Below are positions 1-7,999 of a stretch of 15,927 bases of DNA, in pieces. The first letter of the stretch is position 1, and each line of letters opens with the position of its first letter. The position numbers were made by a program, and so were the translations under genes. The stretch lies in assembly GCA_963693005.1 (NCBI GenBank), contig OY843707.1, forward strand, positions 1-15,927. Direction: 5' to 3'. The stretch comes from Bodonicaedibacter sp963693005. GTDB lineage: Bacteria; Pseudomonadota; Alphaproteobacteria; UBA6184. The notes under the pieces were generated by a model. The model worked only from the letters and a program-made list of their open reading frames with translations. It was not told where the DNA came from and searched no databases.

Positions 1-507
1 ATCGCGCTCTTTGCTGCCGGGCTGCTGCTCCTCCTCGGCATCTTCGCGGTGCTGGCCGGCCACGCGTCGCAGGTGGCGGGGTACAAAGTGTCGATCCTCG
101 GGCTCTTCGTCCTCGTCCCGCGCGAGGTCGTGACGGACCTCCACGCGGCCTCGGAGGAGCGCCTCGTGAAGCTCGACGAGGAGGAGACCGACCAGAACCT
201 CGGCGCCTCCACCCGGTCCCGCACCATGTCGACCGCTGGCAGCGACGTGCTGCAGTCCCTCACCCGCTCGCAGGGCAACAGCGGCGACGCCGACGCCGAC
301 GACGACAACGACGAGGAGGGCTCGAACCTGGACGAGGAGGAGGCGGCCGACCAGACCGAACAGCAGCAGGACCTCCTCGGGAAGGCCGCCCGCCCCGCGG
401 CGAAGCGGACCGCCGCCCCCGCCGCCCCTGGGATCTTCGCCGTGTGTTCGGACGCTGTCCTTCTCTCGGCCGCTGGAATCTCCTTGGGCGCGCTGCTCGC
501 CGCGTGA
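1..507 (+). CDS. 5' portion of the large PAS-array membrane protein (partial, frame-shifted relative to the rest)
   Basis: This reading frame is open from the first base of the window and ends at TGA 505-507, so the true start lies upstream. It begins in a hydrophobic membrane segment (positions 1-60, Ile/Leu/Ala/Phe-rich). A short segment reading 'LVPREVVTDL' follows, in the same style as 'MMPSDIRENVPAI' found after the last membrane helix of the downstream frame. Next is a very acidic, low-complexity stretch (about 166-360), then a basic Ala/Pro linker. A second hydrophobic stretch (about 430-504) runs right up to the stop. The other + frame here translates to Arg/Pro/Gly-rich shadow sequence until about 430-500. 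I infer that this is the N-terminal part of the same protein as 540-7841, with a frame change between about 430 and 507. It could instead be the C-terminus of a separate upstream membrane protein. Confidence 0.6.
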   Translation: MALFAAGLLLLLGIFAVLAGHASQVAGYKVSILGLFVLVPREVVTDLHAASEERLVKLDEEETDQNLGASTRSRTMSTAGSDVLQSLTRSQGNSGDADADDDNDEEGSNLDEEEAADQTEQQQDLLGKAARPAAKRTAAPAAPGIFAVCSDAVLLSAAGISLGALLAA

Positions 508-539
508 GGGAGAAGAAGCGCCGCACGGAGCTGGAGGGG

Positions 540-3500
540 ATGCACGACTACCTGCAGCACAAGTGGCGCGAGGCCCTCGACTTCGAGGCCACCACGAGCG
601 CCCTCGTGACCCTCGGCACCGACGACCAGCAGCGCCGCTCGCTGTCCGCCACCACCGCTGACGCCTGGGCCCTCTCGCTGCACGGGCCCCGGGAACTCGA
701 GGCGGAGTCGCCCATCGCCAAGGGCCGCCCCACCCGAGGGGCCCCGGAGTCCTACGGCATCCACGACAACCTGCAGATCCCCGGCGTCGAGCTCATCCGC
801 GTCGCCGCCACGACAGTCTCCACCCTCGTCAACTCCGCCCTCGGCTTCAGTGGTCTCTGGCTGCGGGCCCCGTCGCAGGCCCTCTCGCAGCTCGCCGAGC
901 TTCCGGTAGCGGCGCTCTTCAACGCGAGCTTCACCTTCCCCACCACCACAGCCACCGGGGAGATAGCGCGGGCGCAGCTCTTCGGGTACACGACGTTGTT
1001 CCAGTTCATCAGCCTCCGCACCGCCATCGACGCCGAGGTCCAGCGCGTCCGCACCGAGGCCTACCTCGCCGAGTCCGACGTCCTGTCGTGGGCCCTCGCC
1101 GCGCTGCCCGCGCTCCTCGGCCTCGTCGCCTTCGCCGCCACGCTCGCCACCGCCGGCCGCGGCGCGATTCTCTACGCCCGCCGCGGCTACATCGGCGGCT
1201 TCTTCGTCGTCGCCGCCGTCGTCGTGTTGCTGACGAGCGTGGCGCTGTGCGGGACAGTGGGCGTTGCGCTCAAGCGCCGTGCGGTGGTCGTGGAGGCGGT
1301 GAAAGACTACCATGTTGCCCTGGAGCAGGCCAACGTCTCTATGACGGCCCAGCGGGCGCTGTCGTACGTCGTCCGGCGCTACCCGCAGACCGGTGACCTC
1401 CGGGCCTACAACTTCTACTTCGACCTCCTCGACGCCTCCGGCCTCGGAGCCATCGGCCCGGAGAGCACGGCCGGCACCCGGGCCATCCTGCGCACCATCG
1501 AGAAGGTCTCTATGGCCCTGGCCGTCTCCGCCTACGCACCGTCGTCCAACGAAACGCGCGAGGTCAACAGCTTCACGTGGGACCTGGCCACGGAGCCGGA
1601 CGCCGCCGCGGTGCGCGTCGCGTACCCGGACGACCCGCTGCTGTACACCAACATGACGGCCGACACCAGCCGCTCCCGCGACGCGAAGATCGCCGTTTCC
1701 CGGGCGGCCATCTTCGGGCAGCGCTACGCCGACCACACGGCGGCCTACTACGCCGCGGTCGACACGCTGAAGGAGCAGCGGGTGCGGGAGGTTCTGGACC
1801 GGCAGGACACGGCGCAGGACGACTACCGCGCCCTCCTCATCGTCGCGACGTGTGCGGTGGGCGTCGGCTGCGTCATCACAGCGGTGGCCGTGGTGCTGCT
1901 CGTCGCCGGGTTCGTGCAGCCGACGCCGTCGCTGCAGCCGAAACTCGACGCGGGGACCTTCAAGGTTGGCAGCGGCGGCAAGGACGCGATGCCGCCCCCG
2001 GGGGCTCAGCGCGAGAACACCGCCGTCGCGGCCGCCGCGCAGACGGACCTCGGCACGGCGGCCGGGGGCGGGCTGCTGCTGCAGTCCTCGGTCGGCTTCC
2101 TCGCCCTGCTGCTCGCGCTGCTGTTCACCATCGGCTACCTCGAGGTGTCGCTGCTCGATAATGCTCCGCGCAACATCGACCGCGCCACCGCCGTCGGGTG
2201 GCACTCCTCCTTGGCGATGCTCACCGCGGAGCAGACCGTCGCTGGGTCGCTATCGCCGGAGATCGCCGTGGCGCTGCTCGAGGAGCGCACGGAGAGCCTT
2301 CTCCGCTCCCGCACCGCACTGCTCTACGGGGCCGGGGATGGGTACAACGTCGTCGGGCGGTCCACCACCCACGACGCGCTGTGGTTCGGCCGTGGGCAGA
2401 CGGTGTCGGCCAAGTACTCCGACTGCGGCTACCTGCCACCGGGCAGCGTGGCGCCGGCGCTGCTCCTCGGGGATGGCCTGAACGTCGCCGTCACGAGCTT
2501 CATCTCCGCTGCGACGGCGGTGACCCACGCGTCGCTTAAGTACGCCCACGCCATCGACGGCACGACGACGCTCACCGGGGCCGGGACCACAACGCCACCG
2601 TCCGCGGCAGCGCAGGCGGTGGCGTTGGCGGAGGCCAAGGCGGCGATCAACACCGCCGTCACGGAGATGCGGGGGATGTACTTCCCGCTGCACCTCGCGC
2701 TGCGGGAGTCGGCCGACCTCTACCTGCAGACGGAGAAGGACGCGGTCAACATGTGGCACTACATCTTCGTCGGGGGCTGCGCCACGGCGCTTGTGTCCGC
2801 CGTCCTCGTCGCGGTGCTCGTCCTGTGGCCGCTGTCCAACCGGCTGAGCGCGGAGCACGCGGAGTCGACGCTGATGCTCAAGATGATGCCCAGCGACATC
2901 CGCGAGAACGTCCCGGCCATCGCCCAGTTCATCGACTCCGCCATCACGGCCGCTGGGTCGCTCGCCCCCGCGGCGTCCGGCGGTGACTCGACGTACACGG
3001 CGCCGATCATCGTCATCGACTCCAAGGGCACGGTGCTCAAGTTCAACAGCGCCGCGGAGGACTGCTTCGGATACGACACGAGCGAGGTGGTCGGCAACAA
3101 CGTCAAGATGCTCTGCCCGGAGGACGTCGCCATAAACCACGACGGGTACCTCCAGCGGTACCTCACGACAGGGGTGCGGCGCATCGTCGGGTACGAGCGG
3201 CAGGTCCGGGGCCGCCGCAAGGACGGGAGCATCTTCCCGCTCGGCATCAACGTCAAGGAGCTGCGCCGGGCCACGGGCGACACCGTCTTCATCGGCTTTG
3301 TCCACGACATCACGCGCCGCACGGAGCTCGGGCGCATCGAGGAGCTCAACGACGTGATCCAGGACCTCGCCACGGTGCCCATCATCGCCATCGACTCCCT
3401 CGGCACCGTCACGCGCTTCAACCGCGCCTCCGAGCGCTGCTTCGGGCACCACGCTGCGGACGTCCTCGGGCAGAACATCAAGATGCTCATGCCGGAGAGC

Positions 3501-6500
3501 ATCGCGAAGCACCACGACGCGTACCTCGCGAACTACCTCCGCACGCGGGAGAAGAACGTCATCGATTCGGTCCGCCGCGTCGTGGGGCTGACGAAGAACG
3601 GCGAGGAGTTCGTGCTGGAGCTCGCGGTCAAGGAGATCTCCACCTCGGACCTCGGGTCGCAGTCGACGTACCTCGGCTTCGCCCGCGACCTCACGGCCGA
3701 CCTCGTGCTGGAGGAGGCGAACCGGATCAACGACGAGGTGAGCGACCTGTCGCCGATCCCCATCATCGGCATCGACTCCTTCGGGAAGGTCATCAAATTC
3801 TCCCGCGCCGCGGAGGAGAAGATGGGCTACCCGAGCGCCGAGGTCCTCGGGCAGAACGTCAAGATGCTCATGCCGGACAGCATCGCCCGCCACCACGACG
3901 GGTACTTGGAGGCGTACCGCAAGACGGGCAAGAAGTACGTCATCGGGTCCGAGCGGGAGGTGGTGGCGATGCACAAGGACGGGACAGAGTTCCCGGTGCG
4001 GCTGACGGTTGGGGAGGCGAAGAAGGAGGGGATGCAGGCGAACTTCCTCGGGTACCTCGTGGACATCCGCGAGGAGAAGCAGCACGCCCGCAGCTCCTCC
4101 ATCAACGACGCCGTGCGGCACAACTCCAGCACCCCCATCATCACCATGAACGCCGTCGGGACCATCCTCACCGTGAACCCTGCCGTCGGGCACGAGTTCG
4201 GGTACCGCAGCGACGAGATGATCGGGCAGAACATCAAGATGATCACCCCGGAGGAGATCGCCGTTCACCACGACGAGTACCTCCGCACGTACCGCAAGAC
4301 GAGGAAGCGCAACGTCATCGGCGGGCAGCGACGGGCTCCAGCGCGGCGCAAGAACGGGCAGCGGTTCATGGTGGAGATCCGCGTCGAGGAGGTCGAGGAC
4401 GGCGACGGCAACCTCACCTTCGTCGGCTTCCTGCTCAACCTCACCCACGCCCTGGAGGTGGAGCAGCAGTTCGCCATCAACCGCACCGTGCTCGAGATCA
4501 GCGCCGTCCCGATGATCGCCATCAACGCCAAGGGCACCGTCCTCACCTTCTCCCGCTCTGCCGAGGTGACGTGGAAGCGCACGGCGGCGACCATGATCGG
4601 CCAGAACGTGAAGAAGCTCATGCCGCAGTACTACGCCGTCAACCACGACACGTACCTCCAGCGCTACGTGGAGACCGGCGAGCAGCACATCATCGACACG
4701 AGCCGCGTGGTGGAGGCCGAGGACGCGGACGGCCGCATCTTCCCGTGCGAGGTCTCCGTGCGGGAGACCAAGGCCGGCGACAGCAGCGAGCGCGCCGACG
4801 CCGTCTTCGTCGGGTACGCCCGCGACATGAGCCGCGACGGCGAGGTGGACCAGATCCTCCAGCGCAACGAGCACATGTCGAACATGTCGCCGCTGCCGCT
4901 GCTGCAGATCGACCTCTACGGCATCATCCAGCGCTTCAACGACGCCGCCGAGCACGAATTCAAGTACCGCCGCGACGAGGTCGTCGGCCGCAACGTCAAG
5001 CTGCTCATGCCGGACCAGGTCGCCCGGCAGCACGACGGGTACCTCATGCAGTACCGCCGCACGCAGCAGAAGCGCATCATCGGCAAGGTGCGCCGCACGC
5101 AGGCGGTCCGCAAGGACGGCAGCGTGTTCCCCGTCGAGATCGTCGTCAACGAGATCGTGGTGGGCGGCGACGCGGACCAGAACTTCTACATCGGGTACCT
5201 GCGCAACGTGCACGACGAAGTGGAGCTGCTCAAGACGAACATCGTCTCCGGCGTCATTTCCGACCTGTCGCCGACGCCGCTGCTGGCCATCAGCGAGAAG
5301 GGGACAATCATCAAGTTCAACCGCGCGGCGGCGACCACCTTCGGCTACTCCGAGGAGTTCTGCATCGGCCAGAACGTCAAGATCCTGATGCCGGAGGACA
5401 TCGCCGTTCGGCACGACGGGTACCTCAGCGCGTACGCCAAGACCGGGGAGCAGCACATCATCAACTCGATGCGCATCGTGCGGGGGAAGAAGGCCGACGG
5501 GACAACCTTCCCGGCCGAGGTCTCCGTGCGGGAGCTGACGTCGGAGAACGCCCAGGAGAAGATGTTCTGGGGTTACATCCGCGACGTCACGGACGACTTC
5601 GCCAAGGAGCAGGCCGTGCGGGTGGCCGACGCCGTGCAGGCCCTGAGCGCGGCGCCGATCCTCGCCATGAACCAGAAGGGCACCGTCCTCCGTGCGAACG
5701 AAGCCACGGCGCGGCTCTTCGAGTACACGCTGCAGGAGATCGTCGGGCACAACATCAAGATGCTCATGCCGCAGGAGATCGCGTCGCAGCACGACGGCTA
5801 CCTCCGCACGTACCTGGCGACGGGGAAGAAGACCGTCATCGACAGCACGAGGCGGGTGCAGGCCCGCAAGAAGTCCGGCGTCGTCTTCCCCATCGAGATC
5901 GGCGTCCGCGAGGTGAAGCTCGCTGACGGCAGCTCCATGTTCCTCGGCTACATCGTTGACCTCTCGCAGGAGCTCGAGCGCGCCTCGTCCCACCAGCTCA
6001 ACGACGCTGTCAAGTCCTCCTGTCCGATCCCGCTGCTGGCCATCGACGCGCACGGCACGGTGCTGGAGTACAACGAGGCCGCCGTGACCTTCTTCGGCTA
6101 CCCGCAAGACAGCGTCATCGGGCAGAACATCAAGATGCTCATGCCGGAAGAGGTCGCCGTCAACCACGACGGGTACCTCGCCAAGTACCGCGAGACAGGG
6201 GTCAAGTCGGTCATCGGGACGTCGCGGCTGGTGCGGGCCCAGCGGCGGAACGGAATCACGGTCCCGGTGCGGCTCACCGTGCGAGAGCTCAAGAGCAGCG
6301 ACGGGACGCTCTACGTCGGGTACGTGGAGAACATGTCGTCCGACTTCGAGGCGCAGAAGGCGACGGTGGTGTTCCAGCAGGTGATGGACATGATGGTGAT
6401 GCCCATCATCGGGATCACCGAGATGGGCACGATCCGCCGCTTCAACCGCGCAGCCGAGGCGGACTTCGGGTACACCGCGAACGAAGTCATCGGGCAGAAC

Positions 6501-7841
6501 ATCAAGATGCTCATGCCGGAGGCCATCGCCAAGAACCACGACGGGTACTTGGAGGCGTACCGCCGCACCGGGGAGAAACACGTCATCGACTCGAGCCGCA
6601 ACGTCCCAGTCCGCTGCAAGGATGGCACCGAGGTCCCCGTCGAGCTGCTCGTCTCCGAATTCGTTCTCGACGGACAGCGCACGTTCGTCGGGTACGGCCG
6701 CAACCGCATGAAGGAGATCCAGGCAGACCGCGAGGCGAAGTTGAACACCGCCGTGATCGCCCTCTCCTCCGTCCCCATCATCGCGATGAACGACCACGGC
6801 ACCGTGCTCCGTTTCTCCCGCGCCGCCGAAGAGGAGTTCGGGTACACCGCGGCAGAGGTCCTCGGGCAGAACGTCAAGATGCTCATGCCGGAGCACATCG
6901 CCGTCAACCACGACGGGTACCTCGAGGCGTACCGCAAGACAGGGCGCAGGACGGTCATCGGGAAGACGCTCGAAGGGACGGCGCGGCGGAAGTCGGGCGA
7001 GATGATCCCAGTGGAGCTCACGGTGAAGCAGGTCTCCAAGAGCGGGCTCCCGACCCTCTTCATCGGGTACGTGCGGAACATCACGGAGGACCTCAAGCAG
7101 CGCTCCAACGCCCTCGTGTGCGAGGCCATCGAGGACCTGATGCCGGACCCGCTCATCGTCATCAGCGACGTCGGCATCGTCCACTCCTTCACTCCCGCCG
7201 CCCAGCGCGCCTTCGGGTACACCTCGGCCGAGGTGGTCGGGCAGAATGTGAAGATGCTCATGCCGCCGGAAATGGCGTCGCAGCACGACGGGCTGCTCGA
7301 GCGGTACCGCAAGACGGGCATGAAGCATGTCATCGACACGACGCGGCGGACGACGGGGCTGCGGAAGGACGGGACGCCCTTCGAGGTGGAGCTGCGGATC
7401 AAGGAGATCGCCTCCGGGGCCCAGCGCTTCTTCATCGGCTACGTGCGGGACTGCTCCGACGACTTCCAGCTCGTCCTCGAGCGCGACCTCGGCGAGGCGC
7501 TGCTGGAGCTCAACCCGGACGCCCTCATCACCATCGACGCCAAGGGGTCGATCCTGCGCTTCAACAAGGCCGCGGAGGAGATGTTCCACTTCGACCGTGC
7601 CCTGGTGATGGGCCGCAACGTGAAGATCCTCATGCCGGACAAGTTCGCCCTGCGGCACGACCAGTTCCTCGCCCACTACCGCACCCACGGCGTGAAGCAC
7701 GTCATCGACGACGTGCGGCAGATCGAGGCGGAGCGGAAGAACGGCGAGGTGTTCCCGGCTGAGATCTCCGTCCGGGAAACCGTCGACGAGAAGGGCGACC
7801 CCATCTTCGTCGGCTACGTCCGAGATCTCACCAACAAGTAA
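540..7841 (+). CDS. Polytopic membrane protein with 13 tandem FixL-like PAS domains (TmcB-like sensor)
   Basis: The frame is open to TAA 7839-7841. The first ATG is at 540, but coding sense probably extends upstream and joins the frame covering 1-507. Membrane helices are predicted at about 1080-1157, 1188-1262, 1824-1913, 2085-2153 and 2757-2834. The loop between the first two is basic ('YARRGY'), so probably cytoplasmic. The loops 1263-1823 and 2154-2756 are then extracytoplasmic. N-glycosylation sequons at 921, 1332, 1548 and 1650 fit this. From about 3000 to the stop are 13 PAS domains, each with a block like 'GQNVKMLMPE..A..HDGYL' and then 'VI....R.V..R.KDG..FP.E..V.E'. Linkers look like short signalling helices. 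No kinase, cyclase or other effector domain follows. The architecture recalls 'tiny macrocysts' (TmcB-like) proteins of protists. The family assignment is from memory of sequence style. Likely role: membrane-associated gas, redox or ligand sensing. Confidence 0.8.
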   Translation: MHDYLQHKWREALDFEATTSALVTLGTDDQQRRSLSATTADAWALSLHGPRELEAESPIAKGRPTRGAPESYGIHDNLQIPGVELIRVAATTVSTLVNSALGFSGLWLRAPSQALSQLAELPVAALFNASFTFPTTTATGEIARAQLFGYTTLFQFISLRTAIDAEVQRVRTEAYLAESDVLSWALAALPALLGLVAFAATLATAGRGAILYARRGYIGGFFVVAAVVVLLTSVALCGTVGVALKRRAVVVEAVKDYHVALEQANVSMTAQRALSYVVRRYPQTGDLRAYNFYFDLLDASGLGAIGPESTAGTRAILRTIEKVSMALAVSAYAPSSNETREVNSFTWDLATEPDAAAVRVAYPDDPLLYTNMTADTSRSRDAKIAVSRAAIFGQRYADHTAAYYAAVDTLKEQRVREVLDRQDTAQDDYRALLIVATCAVGVGCVITAVAVVLLVAGFVQPTPSLQPKLDAGTFKVGSGGKDAMPPPGAQRENTAVAAAAQTDLGTAAGGGLLLQSSVGFLALLLALLFTIGYLEVSLLDNAPRNIDRATAVGWHSSLAMLTAEQTVAGSLSPEIAVALLEERTESLLRSRTALLYGAGDGYNVVGRSTTHDALWFGRGQTVSAKYSDCGYLPPGSVAPALLLGDGLNVAVTSFISAATAVTHASLKYAHAIDGTTTLTGAGTTTPPSAAAQAVALAEAKAAINTAVTEMRGMYFPLHLALRESADLYLQTEKDAVNMWHYIFVGGCATALVSAVLVAVLVLWPLSNRLSAEHAESTLMLKMMPSDIRENVPAIAQFIDSAITAAGSLAPAASGGDSTYTAPIIVIDSKGTVLKFNSAAEDCFGYDTSEVVGNNVKMLCPEDVAINHDGYLQRYLTTGVRRIVGYERQVRGRRKDGSIFPLGINVKELRRATGDTVFIGFVHDITRRTELGRIEELNDVIQDLATVPIIAIDSLGTVTRFNRASERCFGHHAADVLGQNIKMLMPESIAKHHDAYLANYLRTREKNVIDSVRRVVGLTKNGEEFVLELAVKEISTSDLGSQSTYLGFARDLTADLVLEEANRINDEVSDLSPIPIIGIDSFGKVIKFSRAAEEKMGYPSAEVLGQNVKMLMPDSIARHHDGYLEAYRKTGKKYVIGSEREVVAMHKDGTEFPVRLTVGEAKKEGMQANFLGYLVDIREEKQHARSSSINDAVRHNSSTPIITMNAVGTILTVNPAVGHEFGYRSDEMIGQNIKMITPEEIAVHHDEYLRTYRKTRKRNVIGGQRRAPARRKNGQRFMVEIRVEEVEDGDGNLTFVGFLLNLTHALEVEQQFAINRTVLEISAVPMIAINAKGTVLTFSRSAEVTWKRTAATMIGQNVKKLMPQYYAVNHDTYLQRYVETGEQHIIDTSRVVEAEDADGRIFPCEVSVRETKAGDSSERADAVFVGYARDMSRDGEVDQILQRNEHMSNMSPLPLLQIDLYGIIQRFNDAAEHEFKYRRDEVVGRNVKLLMPDQVARQHDGYLMQYRRTQQKRIIGKVRRTQAVRKDGSVFPVEIVVNEIVVGGDADQNFYIGYLRNVHDEVELLKTNIVSGVISDLSPTPLLAISEKGTIIKFNRAAATTFGYSEEFCIGQNVKILMPEDIAVRHDGYLSAYAKTGEQHIINSMRIVRGKKADGTTFPAEVSVRELTSENAQEKMFWGYIRDVTDDFAKEQAVRVADAVQALSAAPILAMNQKGTVLRANEATARLFEYTLQEIVGHNIKMLMPQEIASQHDGYLRTYLATGKKTVIDSTRRVQARKKSGVVFPIEIGVREVKLADGSSMFLGYIVDLSQELERASSHQLNDAVKSSCPIPLLAIDAHGTVLEYNEAAVTFFGYPQDSVIGQNIKMLMPEEVAVNHDGYLAKYRETGVKSVIGTSRLVRAQRRNGITVPVRLTVRELKSSDGTLYVGYVENMSSDFEAQKATVVFQQVMDMMVMPIIGITEMGTIRRFNRAAEADFGYTANEVIGQNIKMLMPEAIAKNHDGYLEAYRRTGEKHVIDSSRNVPVRCKDGTEVPVELLVSEFVLDGQRTFVGYGRNRMKEIQADREAKLNTAVIALSSVPIIAMNDHGTVLRFSRAAEEEFGYTAAEVLGQNVKMLMPEHIAVNHDGYLEAYRKTGRRTVIGKTLEGTARRKSGEMIPVELTVKQVSKSGLPTLFIGYVRNITEDLKQRSNALVCEAIEDLMPDPLIVISDVGIVHSFTPAAQRAFGYTSAEVVGQNVKMLMPPEMASQHDGLLERYRKTGMKHVIDTTRRTTGLRKDGTPFEVELRIKEIASGAQRFFIGYVRDCSDDFQLVLERDLGEALLELNPDALITIDAKGSILRFNKAAEEMFHFDRALVMGRNVKILMPDKFALRHDQFLAHYRTHGVKHVIDDVRQIEAERKNGEVFPAEISVRETVDEKGDPIFVGYVRDLTNK
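3000..7835 (+). repeat. Array of 13 PAS-domain coding repeats, period about 376 bp
   Basis: Repeat starts, taken at the 'P-[IL]-[IL]-x-[IM]' strand, are near 3002, 3379, 3757, 4132, 4509, 4894, 5275, 5652, 6027, 6400, 6772, 7147 and 7519. Each unit is 370-385 bp, about 125 residues: a PAS core of roughly 105 residues plus a linker helix of about 20. Divergence between units is mostly at protein level. Some nucleotide blocks are nearly unchanged, such as the block encoding 'GQN[VI]KMLMPE' near 3467, 3848, 6119, 6489 and 6864. A 'HDGYLEAYR' block at about 3895-3920 and again at about 6538-6563 shares even the rare TTG leucine codon. The FixL-type His is present in all 13 units, and the Arg 20 residues later in 12. 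Confidence 0.9.
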
Positions 7842-7999
7842 GACACCCGCTGGTCAATGTTCATGTTCGCGATTGTTTTCCTTTTTTTTTCGCCGACTCT
7901 GCATTATGTGTCCATATCCCATCCCTTTTTTTTCTGGCGGCGATCCGAGGCTGTCTGGATGCATGCTGCTCCCTCAAGTGTCCGGTTGTGGCAGGTGCC
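7842..7999 (+). promoter_or_regulatory. Intergenic region with polypyrimidine tracts and candidate trans-splice acceptors
   Basis: This 158-base spacer is much more T-rich than the coding DNA around it. A pyrimidine tract at 7876-7891 holds nine consecutive T, and a second at 7922-7935 holds eight. AG dinucleotides downstream of the second tract are at 7948-7949, 7977-7978 and 7993-7994, and the coding ATG is at 8000. In kinetoplastids the first AG after such a tract is usually the spliced-leader acceptor. Using 7949 would leave two out-of-frame ATGs (7959, 7963) in the leader, whereas using 7978 or 7994 would avoid them. The role is inferred from layout. No promoter motif is recognisable. 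Confidence 0.5.

Noticed and set aside
444..539. GTG at 444 as the start of the large PAS protein
   Set aside because: GTG starts are not credible in a nuclear eukaryotic gene, and the frame covering 1-507 carries the better protein-like sequence here. The first ATG is at 540, and the real start is probably upstream of the window.
4571..5926. Second + frame of 451 codons inside the PAS array
   Set aside because: Arg/Gly/His-rich shadow of the PAS frame, with no recognisable domain.
2250..7700. Antisense open frame of 1816 codons across the PAS array
   Set aside because: Its protein is a His/Asp/Val/Arg-rich shadow that mirrors the PAS repeats. It arises because + strand codons nearly always end in G or C, which removes stops from the opposite strand. 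The + strand frame has clear domain structure.
3000..7835. CRISPR-like or satellite repeat array
   Set aside because: The period of about 376 bp corresponds exactly to a PAS domain plus linker, and the units are diverged in a coding pattern. It is protein-domain repetition.
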